A stretch of 64,000 nt of DNA. It comes from Bacillota bacterium. Its GTDB lineage: Bacteria; Bacillota; Clostridia; Lachnospirales; Lachnospiraceae. Both the position numbers and the translations under genes were made by a program. Under the pieces are notes generated by a model. The model ran no database searches. It was given only the letters and a program-made list of their open reading frames with translations, and had not been told where the DNA came from. Location: contig JAEZNB010000005.1 in assembly GCA_023441965.1 (NCBI GenBank), positions 1 to 64,000 on the forward strand. Reading direction: 5' to 3'. Positions 41,112 through 50,023 of the stretch are shown here, one piece after another (the stretch's first letter is position 1; each line of letters starts with the position of its first letter).

Positions 41112-41906
41112 TTATTGCTCGGTGGTGAACTGACGGGTCCTGCCCATATGGTAGGCGAGCTTTATCATACCCTTCTCTTCCTCTGTCAGCTCTCTTCCAT
41201 ACATTTTCTCAAATTGCTGCAGCAGCAGCGTAAAATCAATGACCTGCCTGGGAGGCCGGGGCCGGGATACCGGCTGTTCGGGATCGTAGACCTTCAGCTT
41301 CATGGTGGGCTTATAGACCCTTCTTAATATTTCGGCTGTATAGTAGGCATCCCCTGCGGCATCGTGGAAGCTGTGGCTTAAGGGGATGTCCAAAGCCTCT
41401 GCTGTGTGCTTCAGGCGCAGAAGCTTCTTCTTTGATAGGCCGAGATGCTCTGAGGCATAGGGCTGGATATTCAGATAGGTCCTGGGCAGCAGCTTCCGGT
41501 CCAAATCGTGATAGATTACATTGCGGAAGAGCTCCTTCACATCAGACTTGCCCCAGACACAAAAGGCAGAAACTTCATCTCCGATAAAGCGGATAAAGTC
41601 CTGATAAACCTCGGGGAAGCTTGCTTCATCCTTCACCTGGTCTGTTGTAATCCCGGTAAGCTCTGTGATAAAGGGACTTACGACAGGAAAGAGAGTGGGT
41701 TTCACCAGCCGGGAGAAGCTGTCCAGGGTTTGAAGGTCCCGGTCCAGCTTTAAGGCTCCGATCTGCAGAATCTCATAGGTCATTCGCTTCTCCTGAACAG
41801 GGGGCAGGCTGTCTGTCGCGGTTTCCTTCCTGTCTGAAATATTAGTACTCTCCTGCGGGGAGGGTAACTCCTGATTGAATTCCAGATCAAAAACGATGAA
41901 GTGCAT
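41112..41906 (-). CDS. DEDDh 3'-5' exonuclease (KapD/Snp-like)
   Basis: 264 residues. Catalytic residues of the DEDDh class are visible: Asp7 and Glu9 in FIVFDLEFNQ, Asp in VWGKSDVKELF and the final His/Asp in SFHDAAGDAYYTAEILRR. An insert of ~30 residues (~15-45) follows the first motif. A C-terminal extension of ~60 residues is basic. These proteins trim single-stranded DNA or RNA; the exact role is unknown. The ATG follows AAAGGAG. Confidence 0.88.
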   Translation of the reverse strand: MHFIVFDLEFNQELPSPQESTNISDRKETATDSLPPVQEKRMTYEILQIGALKLDRDLQTLDSFSRLVKPTLFPVVSPFITELTGITTDQVKDEASFPEVYQDFIRFIGDEVSAFCVWGKSDVKELFRNVIYHDLDRKLLPRTYLNIQPYASEHLGLSKKKLLRLKHTAEALDIPLSHSFHDAAGDAYYTAEILRRVYKPTMKLKVYDPEQPVSRPRPPRQVIDFTLLLQQFEKMYGRELTEEEKGMIKLAYHMGRTRQFTTEQ

Positions 41907-41985
41907 AGAGAGCTCCTTTCGGAATGAATTCCACTTATTTTTTACGTTAGCAACCCTTATTATACCATACGGAAAGCTTTCGTGG

Positions 41986-42015
41986 TTGATTAACCTTGGT
42001 ATAAAGTGTTAAAAT
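41986..42015 (+). promoter_or_regulatory. Candidate promoter of the aldo/keto reductase-truA operon
   Basis: TTGATT (41986-41991), 18-nt spacer, TAAAAT (42010-42015), about 60 nt upstream of the start codon. Confidence 0.45.
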
Positions 42016-42074
42016 AAAAACATGAGATCATGTACGGAATGATGAACGGTATGACGAACGGAAGGATGAATAGA

Positions 42075-43082
42075 ATGAAACAGGTTGTATTAGGAAACAC
42101 CGGGATAATAGTGAATAAAAACGGCTTCGGAGCCTTGCCGATCCAGAGAGTCAGCAGGGAGGTAGCGGTACAGCTCTTACGAAAGGCATATGATCATGGC
42201 ATTACCTTCTTTGACACTGCCAGATTTTATACGGACAGTGAGGAGAAGATCGGTTATGCACTGTCAGAGGTAAGAGACCGGATCTATCTGGCCACCAAGA
42301 CAATGGCTACGAAAGTGGAGGATTTCAAAGCACAGCTGAAGGAATCCCTTCGCTTAATGAAAACAGATTATGTGGATATCTACCAGTTCCATAACCCACC
42401 CTTCTGCCCCAAGCCCGGAGATGGGACCGGCTTATACGAAGCGATGCAGGAAGCAAAGGAGATGGGGCTTGTCCGTCATATCGGCATCACGAACCATAGG
42501 GTAAAGGTTGCGATAGAAGCGGCGGAATCCGGTCTGTATGAGACCATTCAGTTTCCCTTCAGCTATCTGGCTACGAAAGAGGAGCTGGAGCTGGTTCGGC
42601 TATGTGAGGAAAAGGAAATCGGATTTATCGCAATGAAGGCCCTATCCGGCGGACTGATTACCAATGCAGCGGCAGCTTATGCCTATCTGGACCAGTTTCC
42701 TCATGTACTTCCGATCTGGGGAATTCAGAAGGAAAAGGAGCTGGAGGAGTTCATCTCCTTTATCGATCATCCTCCGAAGCTGAATGAGGAGATGGCAGCA
42801 GTGATAGAGAAGGACATACGGGAGCTGGGTAAGGATTTCTGCAGAGGCTGCGGATACTGCATGCCCTGTCCGGCCGAGATTGATATACCGATCTCTGCCA
42901 GGATGTCCCTGATGGTCCGCAGGGCACCGGTTTCTGTCTATCTGAATTCGGAATGGCAGGAGAAGATGAAGCGGATTGAAAACTGCATTCATTGCGATCA
43001 TTGTAAGAACCACTGCCCCTATGGATTGGACACACCAAGCCTTCTTCAGGAGAACTGGGCAGATTATCAGACCTTTCTGTAG
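42075..43082 (+). CDS. Aldo/keto reductase with C-terminal two-cluster ferredoxin domain
   Basis: 335 residues from the ATG at 42075 (AAGGA upstream); the open frame starts at 42030 with an imperfect ATGAACGG-like duplication that is unlikely to be coding. The AKR barrel shows the Asp/Tyr of FFDTARFYTDSEEKIG, Lys in LATKT and His in IYQFHNP. The last ~75 residues carry two Cys clusters, CRGCGYCMPCP and CIHCDHCKNHCPYGLD, for two 4Fe-4S centres. This fused form is common in anaerobes and may take electrons from ferredoxin. Nine nt separate it from truA. Confidence 0.92.
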   Translation: MKQVVLGNTGIIVNKNGFGALPIQRVSREVAVQLLRKAYDHGITFFDTARFYTDSEEKIGYALSEVRDRIYLATKTMATKVEDFKAQLKESLRLMKTDYVDIYQFHNPPFCPKPGDGTGLYEAMQEAKEMGLVRHIGITNHRVKVAIEAAESGLYETIQFPFSYLATKEELELVRLCEEKEIGFIAMKALSGGLITNAAAAYAYLDQFPHVLPIWGIQKEKELEEFISFIDHPPKLNEEMAAVIEKDIRELGKDFCRGCGYCMPCPAEIDIPISARMSLMVRRAPVSVYLNSEWQEKMKRIENCIHCDHCKNHCPYGLDTPSLLQENWADYQTFL

Positions 43083-43091
43083 GAGAACGCT

Positions 43092-43829
43092 ATGTATAAC
43101 TATAAGCTGATCCTCCAATATGACGGAGGAAGGTATAAGGGCTGGCAGAAGCTTGGGAACAGCGATAACACGATTCAAGGGAAGCTTTCCGGAGTTTTAT
43201 CTGAGTATGCAGGAGAGGAGACCGAGGTCATCGGTTGCAGCAGGACCGATGCCGGGGTCCATGCCTTGGAACAGGTTGCCAATGTAAAGCTGAAGAAGCA
43301 GGTGGAGCCGAGTGAGCTCATGGAGTACCTTAATCATTATCTGCCGAAGGATATCAGCGTAATCGCAACAGAAGCTGTTCCGGAAGGCTTTCACGCCAGG
43401 TATCTGGCGAAGCGAAAGACCTATCTCTATCAGATATGGAACAGAGAGTATTCCAATCCCTTCCGGCGAAAATACAGCATGCATGTGCCGGAGCCGCTTC
43501 AGATCGATCGAATGAAGGAGGCAGCGGCATATTTTATTGGAATGCATGATTTTACTGCCTTTTCCAATGCAAAAGGCACAAAGAAATCCACGGTAAGAAC
43601 CATCTATTCCATAGAGCTAAAGGCTGAGGAGGGGATGATCCTGCTCCGAATCTGCGGAGACGGTTTTCTCTACAATATGGTACGAAAGATGGTCGGAGTT
43701 CTGATTGAAATCGGGCTTGACAGGCTTCCTGCCGGGATAGTCCCGGAGCTTATAGCTGAGAGGGACAGGAGCCGAATTAGGGTGCTGGCTGAGGCCTGCG
43801 GTCTTTTTCTGGAAAAGATTGAATATTAA
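43092..43829 (+). CDS. truA: tRNA pseudouridine synthase TruA (canonical copy)
   Basis: 245 residues. KLILQYDGGRYKGWQK opens the protein and the catalytic motif SRTDAGVHA keeps the Asp (Asp53). YLNHYLPKDISV, HARYLAKRKTYLYQIW, HDFTAFSNAKGTKKSTVRTI (its core HDFTAFSN) and GFLYNMVRKMVGVLIEIG are the other landmarks. It makes pseudouridine at positions 38-40 of many tRNAs. TAGGAG of the ribosome site overlaps the reductase stop codon, so the pair is one operon. It is a paralog of the Glu-variant at 32009, about 45 % identical by eye. Confidence 0.95.
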   Translation: MYNYKLILQYDGGRYKGWQKLGNSDNTIQGKLSGVLSEYAGEETEVIGCSRTDAGVHALEQVANVKLKKQVEPSELMEYLNHYLPKDISVIATEAVPEGFHARYLAKRKTYLYQIWNREYSNPFRRKYSMHVPEPLQIDRMKEAAAYFIGMHDFTAFSNAKGTKKSTVRTIYSIELKAEEGMILLRICGDGFLYNMVRKMVGVLIEIGLDRLPAGIVPELIAERDRSRIRVLAEACGLFLEKIEY

Positions 43830-43908
43830 GATAAGCTTTGGGAATATAATGCTTAGGCAGCGTTAAGAATAAAGAAGCGGGCGGTATAGCGGAACAGTGG
43901 CAGGGATT

Positions 43909-44688
43909 ATGAATAGGAGAAGAAGCAGAAGGAACTTCATACCGGGATTACTGCTTGCCCTGGGCATCTTAAGCTTAGCGGGCGGCATCATGTGTAGCAT
44001 CAGGAAGCTGACAGAGGCTACGATTGTTAAGGATGATCAGATAGTTGAGAATAAGCCTGATATGATAGCTGAGAAGATAAAATCGGCTCTCCTTCCGGAG
44101 GAAGCCTTGATTGACTGGGTGCAGGATGCATCTGATTTTTATGTCCTGGTTCACTCGGAAGGAAATATGGAGTATGGTGACACCTTTCTGCTTCTATCTG
44201 AAGCAGAGGGAGCGCTTACCCGAACCTATGAGAATGATTTTCAGGAGCTCATGCCCTGGAAGATAGCACGAGCGGATGTTGACGGGGATCGGGAGCAGGA
44301 GCTTTTGATTGCAGTCAGGAAGACGACGCCCTATGATAAAGTTCTGAAGAACCGAATGTTCATCTTTAACTACCGGGAAGGGGTGTTGGTGAAGAAGTGG
44401 ACCGGTTCGCAGATTGCGGGAACCTGGCGTGATTTTTACGCCAAAGATCTGGTGGATGCTCCCGGAGATGAATTGATCTTTCTGGAGCAGCTTGCAGAGG
44501 AAAAGGAAGGAATCAAGGTCTATCACTGGTTTGATTTCGGTTTCTTCCTCTTGGCGGAAAGTGATGCCTATACGAAGGTGAAGGAAGTGACTGTAACCGA
44601 TGAGAACCGCTTGCTGATCACACTGGACGAGGGAAAGCAGATATCCTTGATCATGCGGAAGGGCAAGCTTGTTGAAGCTAAGAAGTAG
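43909..44688 (+). CDS. Membrane-anchored protein of unknown function
   Basis: 259 residues from the ATG at 43909; an in-frame GTG at 43897 is also possible. A basic N-terminus precedes one hydrophobic helix (~12-32), leaving about 225 residues outside the cell. The middle (WKIARADVDGDREQELLIAV) resembles an FG-GAP/VCBS strand with a Ca-binding-like DVDGD loop; the rest is beta-rich. No family recognised. It lies just upstream of a DUF3160 lipoprotein (43-nt gap) and is probably co-transcribed with it. Confidence 0.72.
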   Translation: MNRRRSRRNFIPGLLLALGILSLAGGIMCSIRKLTEATIVKDDQIVENKPDMIAEKIKSALLPEEALIDWVQDASDFYVLVHSEGNMEYGDTFLLLSEAEGALTRTYENDFQELMPWKIARADVDGDREQELLIAVRKTTPYDKVLKNRMFIFNYREGVLVKKWTGSQIAGTWRDFYAKDLVDAPGDELIFLEQLAEEKEGIKVYHWFDFGFFLLAESDAYTKVKEVTVTDENRLLITLDEGKQISLIMRKGKLVEAKK

Positions 44689-44731
44689 CAGAAGGTTTAT
44701 CAATCTAATCAGTATCATAGGAGGGGTTCAT

Positions 44732-47083
44732 ATGAAGCGGGTCATAGCCATATTACTGTGCCTTAGCCTGATTCTGACCGGCTGCCAAAGCCGAAGGGAT
44801 AAGGAGAAGGATAGGGAAGACACCTTTGCGGGGGAAGAACAGGGAGATAGGGGGAAAGAGAAGCACGAGGATGGGACGGCGACTTCCTCTGAGAATGATC
44901 AGGAGGACAGCAAGGAAGGGGCCCGGCTACTGAAGCTGAACTCCGTATGGACGAAGGTCGCCACAGCAGCTGCTGCCAAGCCTACATTCCGTATACCGGA
45001 ATACAAGGCTAAGGTCACCCCTTACACAATTGCCAAGGATTTGTCCAATATTGAAAACATAGACCAGTTTTCAGGCTTTACAAAGGAACAGATCAAAGCA
45101 CTGGCAGAGAACGGCTTCGTGGTGCTACCTACGACTACGACCAGGATGCATTATACCTATGATAACAATGTGTATCAGGGAGTGCCGAATTTTATCACGA
45201 CAGATTCCATACTCCATATCTATCATCAGTTTTATGATAAGTCCCTGACGAACATAGAAGCAGCCTATCTCTATCAGGAGCTGGACCAGCTGACCCTTCA
45301 GATGCTGGAAAACTCCCTGCTCTTGTGGGAGACTCTGGAGGAGGAGAAGCTGAAGGCTCTGCAGGAAAGGAACGTCATCTATTATCTGATTACAAGAATG
45401 CTGCTTACAGACCAGGCTGACAGCAGGAGTGTATATCCCTCCGACAGTCCGGTAAAGAGCTCGGCTCTTCCCACGGAGCTATTTGGCCTGGCTGACAGGG
45501 AATATACTCTGATCATGGAGGCAGGCGGCATATCCAAATCTCCTTACCTGAATTTTAACTTTGATTATTCCATGTTTAAGGTCAGAGGACATTATACCAG
45601 AAGCGAAGAGCTGGGACGCTTCTTCAGAACCATGATGTGGTTCGGTACGGCTCCCCTGCCTTTGATAGAGGGTGAGGAGCTCAAGTATGAGAATACAGTC
45701 CAAGCCCTTCTCATGTCCTATGCCACCTTCATGGATCGGGATGGAAGCTGTCCGGCGGAGCGCTGGTCAAGGCTATACCAGCCGACGGCTCAATATGTCG
45801 GAATATCAGACGATATTGACTGCTTTACCATGAACCGGCTAAGAAGAGAAGTCTTCGGTGACACTGAGGATCCGACTCTGTTTATGGATCAAAAGTATTA
45901 TGACCGGCTGAAGCAGGCGGTGAAGGAGCTGCCGGAGCCGAAGATTAAGGCCAAGCTGCTATTTACGGACACACCCACAGAGAAGCAGTTCCGCTATATG
46001 GGGCAGAGATACATTCTGGACAGCTATGTGATGCAGAACCTGACAGATTCCATTCTCAGGCCCTATCCCTCCTCCTTGGATGTGATGGGGGTTTTAGGCA
46101 GTGATACGGCTGAGAAGCTGCTCTTTGAGCATTATAAGCCGCAGGATGGGTGGCCGGGTTATACGGAGCTTTACCAAAATATGAAGGGGGAAGTATCCGA
46201 TTACGGCCCGGATACCTGGACCCAAAATCTCTATAACGGATGGATCTGGTCCATCCAGGAGGCCTTGACCGAATATGGCTATGATTCCGGTATGCCCTAT
46301 TTCATGACCACAGATGCCTGGAAATATAAAGCTCTGAACACGGCTCTGGGAAGCTATACGGAGCTGAAGCATGATACGGTTCTGTACGGGAAACAGGCTG
46401 TTGCCGAAGCCGGTGGTGATATCGCGGTAGCGGATTATCACTATGTGGAGCCCAATGTGGCTCTTTATGGCAAGCTGCTTTATCTGACAGACCATACCAT
46501 ACAGGTCCTTCGGGAGCAGGGAATGCTGAATGAGAAGCTGGCCGAGGGAGCCGGTGAATACAAAGAGCTGTTAGAGCTTCTAATCGTGTGCTCTATTAAG
46601 GAATTGAACAATGAGCTGCTGACTGAGGAAGAATATCGGAAGCTCTTATCCTATGGCGGTAAGCTGGAATGGATCTCCATGCTGCTCTTAGAGGGAGTTA
46701 CAGGCGGATCCTTTACGGAATGGGACATCACCGATATGCTGGTCACAGATGTGGCGAGCAATCGGGGAACTTATCTATCCTTGGGTACCGGATATTTTGA
46801 CGATATCTATGTGGTAATACCGGTGGATGGCAAGCTCTATCTGTCCAGAGGCGCTGTGTATTCCCATTATGAATTCATAAGTGACACCCGTCTGACGGAT
46901 GAGGAATGGTGGGCCTTACAGGGAATTGTCGTCAACCATGAGGAATACGCAGATTATCCGGAGTATACGGAACCTTCCGAGCTGCTTCCGGATCAGCCCT
47001 TCTGGACCGGCAACTTCAAATCAGCCAGCAATTCAGTCATCATCACACCTCTTGAGGTTATGTGGGAGGATCTGATTGAGTAA
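44732..47083 (+). CDS. DUF3160-domain lipoprotein
   Basis: 783 residues from the ATG at 44732 (AGGAGGGG upstream). Lipobox LILTGC (Cys19), an acidic low-complexity linker to ~70, then the large DUF3160 domain: GFVVLPTTTTRMHYTYDNN, GVPNFITTDSILHIYHQFYD (given by its core TTDSILHIYH), SLDVMGVLGSD and YFDDIYVVIPVDGKLYLSRG near the end. The family is widespread in anaerobes and spirochaetes but has no known function. Being large, surface-anchored and adjacent to a membrane-anchored FG-GAP-like protein suggests an extracellular role. Confidence 0.88.
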   Translation: MKRVIAILLCLSLILTGCQSRRDKEKDREDTFAGEEQGDRGKEKHEDGTATSSENDQEDSKEGARLLKLNSVWTKVATAAAAKPTFRIPEYKAKVTPYTIAKDLSNIENIDQFSGFTKEQIKALAENGFVVLPTTTTRMHYTYDNNVYQGVPNFITTDSILHIYHQFYDKSLTNIEAAYLYQELDQLTLQMLENSLLLWETLEEEKLKALQERNVIYYLITRMLLTDQADSRSVYPSDSPVKSSALPTELFGLADREYTLIMEAGGISKSPYLNFNFDYSMFKVRGHYTRSEELGRFFRTMMWFGTAPLPLIEGEELKYENTVQALLMSYATFMDRDGSCPAERWSRLYQPTAQYVGISDDIDCFTMNRLRREVFGDTEDPTLFMDQKYYDRLKQAVKELPEPKIKAKLLFTDTPTEKQFRYMGQRYILDSYVMQNLTDSILRPYPSSLDVMGVLGSDTAEKLLFEHYKPQDGWPGYTELYQNMKGEVSDYGPDTWTQNLYNGWIWSIQEALTEYGYDSGMPYFMTTDAWKYKALNTALGSYTELKHDTVLYGKQAVAEAGGDIAVADYHYVEPNVALYGKLLYLTDHTIQVLREQGMLNEKLAEGAGEYKELLELLIVCSIKELNNELLTEEEYRKLLSYGGKLEWISMLLLEGVTGGSFTEWDITDMLVTDVASNRGTYLSLGTGYFDDIYVVIPVDGKLYLSRGAVYSHYEFISDTRLTDEEWWALQGIVVNHEEYADYPEYTEPSELLPDQPFWTGNFKSASNSVIITPLEVMWEDLIE

Positions 47084-47146
47084 AGCATTTATGTTTTACA
47101 CCATAAGACGTACGGATTAAGATCGAAAGAGAACGGGGGAAATCAT

Positions 47147-47638
47147 ATGGAGGTAGTCGTAAGAGCATATGGCTTGGAGGATATTCCTGCGATGATGGAA
47201 ATCTGGAATACAGTAATCCGGGAAGGAAATGCCTTTCCCCAGCTGGAAGAGCTGGGGGAAGAGGAGGCAAAGGAGCTCTTTGGAGCGCAGTCCTATACCG
47301 GAGTTGCTGTTGAGAAGGGGGAGCTGCTTGGCCTCTATATTCTGCATCCCAATAATGTGGGCCGCTGCGCCCATATTGCCAACGCCTCCTATGCCGTCAG
47401 AAAGGATTGCCGCGGGAAGGGCATCGGAGAGCTCCTGGTTCGGGATAGTCTGAAGCAGGGGCAGGAGCTTGGCTTTACCAGAGTGCAGTTTAATGCTGTG
47501 GTCAGCACCAACCGGGGAGCGATCAAGCTTTATGAAAAGCTTGGCTTTCATCGTCTGGGGACCATCAGTGACGGCTTTCTGGCGGGAGACGGAAGCTATA
47601 GAGATATAATTTTGTTCTGGATCGAGCTATCCTTATAA
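47147..47638 (+). CDS. GNAT acetyltransferase
   Basis: 163 residues. The acetyl-CoA loop is VRKDCRGKGIGELLVRDSL, preceded by the strand GLYILHPNNVG and followed by VQFNAVVSTNRGAIKLYEKLGFHRLGT, all typical of the fold. Substrate unknown. The ATG has GGGGGAAA upstream; the stop is 41 nt before the DUF503 gene. Confidence 0.88.
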   Translation: MEVVVRAYGLEDIPAMMEIWNTVIREGNAFPQLEELGEEEAKELFGAQSYTGVAVEKGELLGLYILHPNNVGRCAHIANASYAVRKDCRGKGIGELLVRDSLKQGQELGFTRVQFNAVVSTNRGAIKLYEKLGFHRLGTISDGFLAGDGSYRDIILFWIELSL

Positions 47639-47679
47639 AGGAGCCTCATCGGATCAATATGACAGAGAAAGGTCGGTAA

Positions 47680-47967
47680 GTGCTTATGGTAATCGCTGCA
47701 GTCAGAGTAACCCTCCATGTTCCCTGGGTACATTCCCTGAAGGAGAAGCGGATGGAGGTAAAGAGCCTCTGTGCTAAGGTCAGGAATAAATTCAATGCCT
47801 CCATAGCGGAGGTAGATGCACAGGATGTCCACCAGACCATTATTCTCGGTTTTGCCTGTGTCAGCACTGATACCGCCCATGCAGACAGCATCTGTGACAA
47901 TATCATCAATTTTATTGAAAGCAATACGGAGGGGAACCTTCTTCAGATCGAGCGTGAATTACTGTGA
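47680..47967 (+). CDS. DUF503 (YlxP-like) protein
   Basis: 95 residues from a GTG at 47680 (AAAGG 7 nt upstream) or 93 from an ATG two codons later. HSLKEKRMEVKSLCAKVRNKFNASIAEVDAQD is diagnostic (core SLKEKRMEVKSL). Small cytosolic protein; YlxP is encoded near ribosome-maturation genes in Bacillus. Function not established. Confidence 0.9.
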   Translation: MLMVIAAVRVTLHVPWVHSLKEKRMEVKSLCAKVRNKFNASIAEVDAQDVHQTIILGFACVSTDTAHADSICDNIINFIESNTEGNLLQIERELL

Positions 47968-48007
47968 GCTATGCCGCTATCAGGTAAACCACCGGAGATA
48001 ATCAGAG

Positions 48008-48036
48008 ATGACAATTATTGCTAGATCATATAAAAT
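48008..48036 (+). promoter_or_regulatory. Sigma-A promoter upstream of the TfoX-C gene
   Basis: ATGACA (48008-48013), 17-nt spacer, TAAAAT (48031-48036). Transcription would start near 48043 and meet the terminator at 48065-48100 before reaching the coding region. Confidence 0.5.
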
Positions 48037-48064
48037 AAAGGTAGCTTGGACAAAGAATGTTAAC

Positions 48065-48100
48065 AATTCCCTCAATCGGCAGAAAGCCGGAGGGAATTTT
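48065..48100 (+). terminator. Intrinsic terminator between DUF503 and TfoX-C genes
   Basis: AATTCCCTC (48065-48073) pairs with GAGGGAATT (48090-48098), with inner CGGC-AGAAA-GCCG and a T4 tail. It may end the GNAT-DUF503 transcript, or act as a leader terminator for the promoter at 48008. Confidence 0.8.
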
Positions 48101-48131
48101 AGCATACAGGACAGGATACGGAGGTAGGCAG

Positions 48132-48398
48132 ATGGGCGAACTAAGTAAGCTTCCAAACATCAGTAAGGTCAATGAAAGGAAGCTGATGGAAGCAGGAATA
48201 GAAGGACCGGAACAGCTGATTGCCATAGGAAGCAGGGAAGCTCTGCTAAGAGTCAGATCAAAGTCTGATCCCGGGGCTTGCCTGAACATGCTTTACGCCT
48301 TAGAGGGGGCCATCCGGGGGATACGCTGGCATGACCTCCCGGATGAGGTGAAGGTGGAACTGAAGGAATTTCATCACGGACTAGGGTGGGAAAGCTAG
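48132..48398 (+). CDS. TfoX C-terminal domain protein
   Basis: 88 residues from the ATG at 48132 (CGGAGG upstream). LSKLPNISKVNERKLMEAGI is a helix-hairpin-helix-like segment; LNMLYALEGAIRGIRWHDLP is the signature of the TfoX/Sxy C-terminal domain. The N-terminal half of full TfoX is absent, a common stand-alone form in Firmicutes. Role unknown; competence control as in Haemophilus Sxy is not implied. Confidence 0.88.
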   Translation: MGELSKLPNISKVNERKLMEAGIEGPEQLIAIGSREALLRVRSKSDPGACLNMLYALEGAIRGIRWHDLPDEVKVELKEFHHGLGWES

Positions 48399-48407
48399 AG
48401 CAAAATA

Positions 48408-48450
48408 AACGAGGCTGTCTCCAAGGTTGTTATCGTGAAACAGCCTCGTT
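48408..48450. terminator. Bidirectional terminator, GGCTGTTTC type
   Basis: AACGAGGCTGTCTC (48408-48421) pairs with GAAACAGCCTCGTT (48437-48450) with one mismatch. Between the convergent TfoX-C and ABC genes; shares its core with hairpins at 21796, 25967 and 62985. Confidence 0.75.
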
Positions 48451-48453
48451 CAT

Positions 48454-49248
48454 TTAGATTCTAGCGATCATTAAACTGCTGGAGGAATACCTCTTCAGTC
48501 CCCGGTAAAAGATAAGAAAGGCCAAAAGGACCAGGAGTGCAGTACTGGCCAGTACGATCAGGGCCTGCAGAGGATGAAAGTGCAGGATGACCTTTAAGGG
48601 CAGGTAGTTGATCAGACCGACCGGTATCAGAGTGTATAAGATCAGGCGGACCCCATTCTTGAAGATGCCCTCAGGATAGGTGGAGATATGTACCACGGCT
48701 GAGTTCAGGTTATTGGCCAGCATATCGCCTCTTACGATCCAGAAGGAGAGGCTTCCGACGATGACGGCGAAGGCCGTCAAAAGGATAGTCCCCAGGATAG
48801 TCATAAGGGTAAAGAGCAGCAAGCCGGTCAGGCTGAAGTTGAGGATACAAAGCACCAGATAGCCGTAGATCAGATCGCCAATGGCAGAGGGACTGGTTCC
48901 TGAGGAGATTACGCCCAAGAGGACATTTTTTGGCTGTACCAGGAAGGCGTCCAGCTTTCCGTGCATGATCAGCTCCGGTAGCTCGTAGACCCGGTGGAAG
49001 AAGATATGGGATAATCCGAAGGTACTGGCAGCCAATCCCCACAGAATCAGAACCTCACGGAAACCGTAGCCTCCGATATCTTCTTTGATTTGAAATAAGA
49101 TGAACCACTGGATAATAAAGCTGGCATTATTGAGTATCATGAACAGGACATTCATCAGAAAGGTAACATGATTGGTCATCTCCCTCATGATATTATATTT
49201 TACTGAAAGCAGCAGGACTTTGCCTTGATTCTTAACCGCCGTTAACAT
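48454..49248 (-). CDS. ABC-2 family permease (DUF990/ABC-2 type), second subunit
   Basis: 264 residues, six membrane segments. ELPELIMHGKLDAFLVQPKNVLLG and SFWIVRGDMLANNLNSAVVHISTYP are the hallmarks of the subfamily that works as two different permeases plus one ATPase (cores GKLDAFLVQP and STYPEGIF). Its start overlaps the previous gene's end by 17 nt. Last gene of the operon. Confidence 0.88.
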   Translation of the reverse strand: MLTAVKNQGKVLLLSVKYNIMREMTNHVTFLMNVLFMILNNASFIIQWFILFQIKEDIGGYGFREVLILWGLAASTFGLSHIFFHRVYELPELIMHGKLDAFLVQPKNVLLGVISSGTSPSAIGDLIYGYLVLCILNFSLTGLLLFTLMTILGTILLTAFAVIVGSLSFWIVRGDMLANNLNSAVVHISTYPEGIFKNGVRLILYTLIPVGLINYLPLKVILHFHPLQALIVLASTALLVLLAFLIFYRGLKRYSSSSLMIARI

Positions 49249-50023
49249 TGATCTTCTTCACTCCTCTCCGATAGATTCCCATGAGTAACAGGAAAGACCC
49301 TGCCAGATACAGGCTCTGGACCAGAATAACCTGCGTAAACATTGCCGGGTTAAAGTCAATGACCAGTCTGGCAGGACCATAAGTAAAGACATAGATCGGA
49401 GAATACTTGATCACCGGCTGCGCCCAGGCGGGAAACATCTCCACCGGGAACAGGATACCCAAAATCAGAATAATTTTGGAGTAGATCCAATGGAAGGGCG
49501 ATGCATCCTCAATCCAGAAGGACAGGACGGAGAGGCTCATGGTCAGGAAGATGTTAATTAAAGTACCTGCCAGGAACACGAGAAGGACCGGGGGCAGATG
49601 AATCAGAGCAAAATCCGGCACATTACCCAGGTACAGGTATCCGATGATCAGCCCCGCTCCGAAATAAAGGATGAATTTTAAGAGGATCTCCCCCAGATTC
49701 CTGGTGATCATATACAGGATATAATGAAAGGGCTTATTGATGACATAGGCAATCGAGCCGCTCTTGATATCATTGATGATTTGCCTGGTGTTCGAATGAT
49801 TCCTACTCCCAAACCATATGATCTCGGTCAGAATCACGTACCAGATCGTCTGATTCAAGGTGTAACCGCTGATCAGCTGCTCCGGATCGGAGTAGACATA
49901 CTGCCAAAGGTTTATGAATACGAAGAGCACGACGAAGAACATCAGAAAGCCCAGGAGGATATTCCAAATATACTGTAGGCTTTCCATCAGGGTGGTCTTA
50001 AATACAAAGAGATATTTCCTCAT
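49232..50023 (-). CDS. ABC-2 family permease, first subunit
   Basis: 263 residues, six membrane segments, with IIWFGSRNHSNTRQIINDIKSGSIAYVINKP (core IKSGSIAYVINKP) and SFWIEDASPFHWIYSKI matching the sister subunit in layout. The ATGA start overlaps the ATPase stop by four nt. With the other permease it should form a heterodimer; substrate unknown. The AAGGAAGGGA site lies inside the ATPase gene. Confidence 0.88.
   Translation of the reverse strand: MRKYLFVFKTTLMESLQYIWNILLGFLMFFVVLFVFINLWQYVYSDPEQLISGYTLNQTIWYVILTEIIWFGSRNHSNTRQIINDIKSGSIAYVINKPFHYILYMITRNLGEILLKFILYFGAGLIIGYLYLGNVPDFALIHLPPVLLVFLAGTLINIFLTMSLSVLSFWIEDASPFHWIYSKIILILGILFPVEMFPAWAQPVIKYSPIYVFTYGPARLVIDFNPAMFTQVILVQSLYLAGSFLLLMGIYRRGVKKINVNGG

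Noticed and set aside
42030..42074. Upstream in-frame extension of the aldo/keto reductase
   Set aside because: Made of an imperfect ATGAACGG duplication and lacks a ribosome site; start set at 42075.
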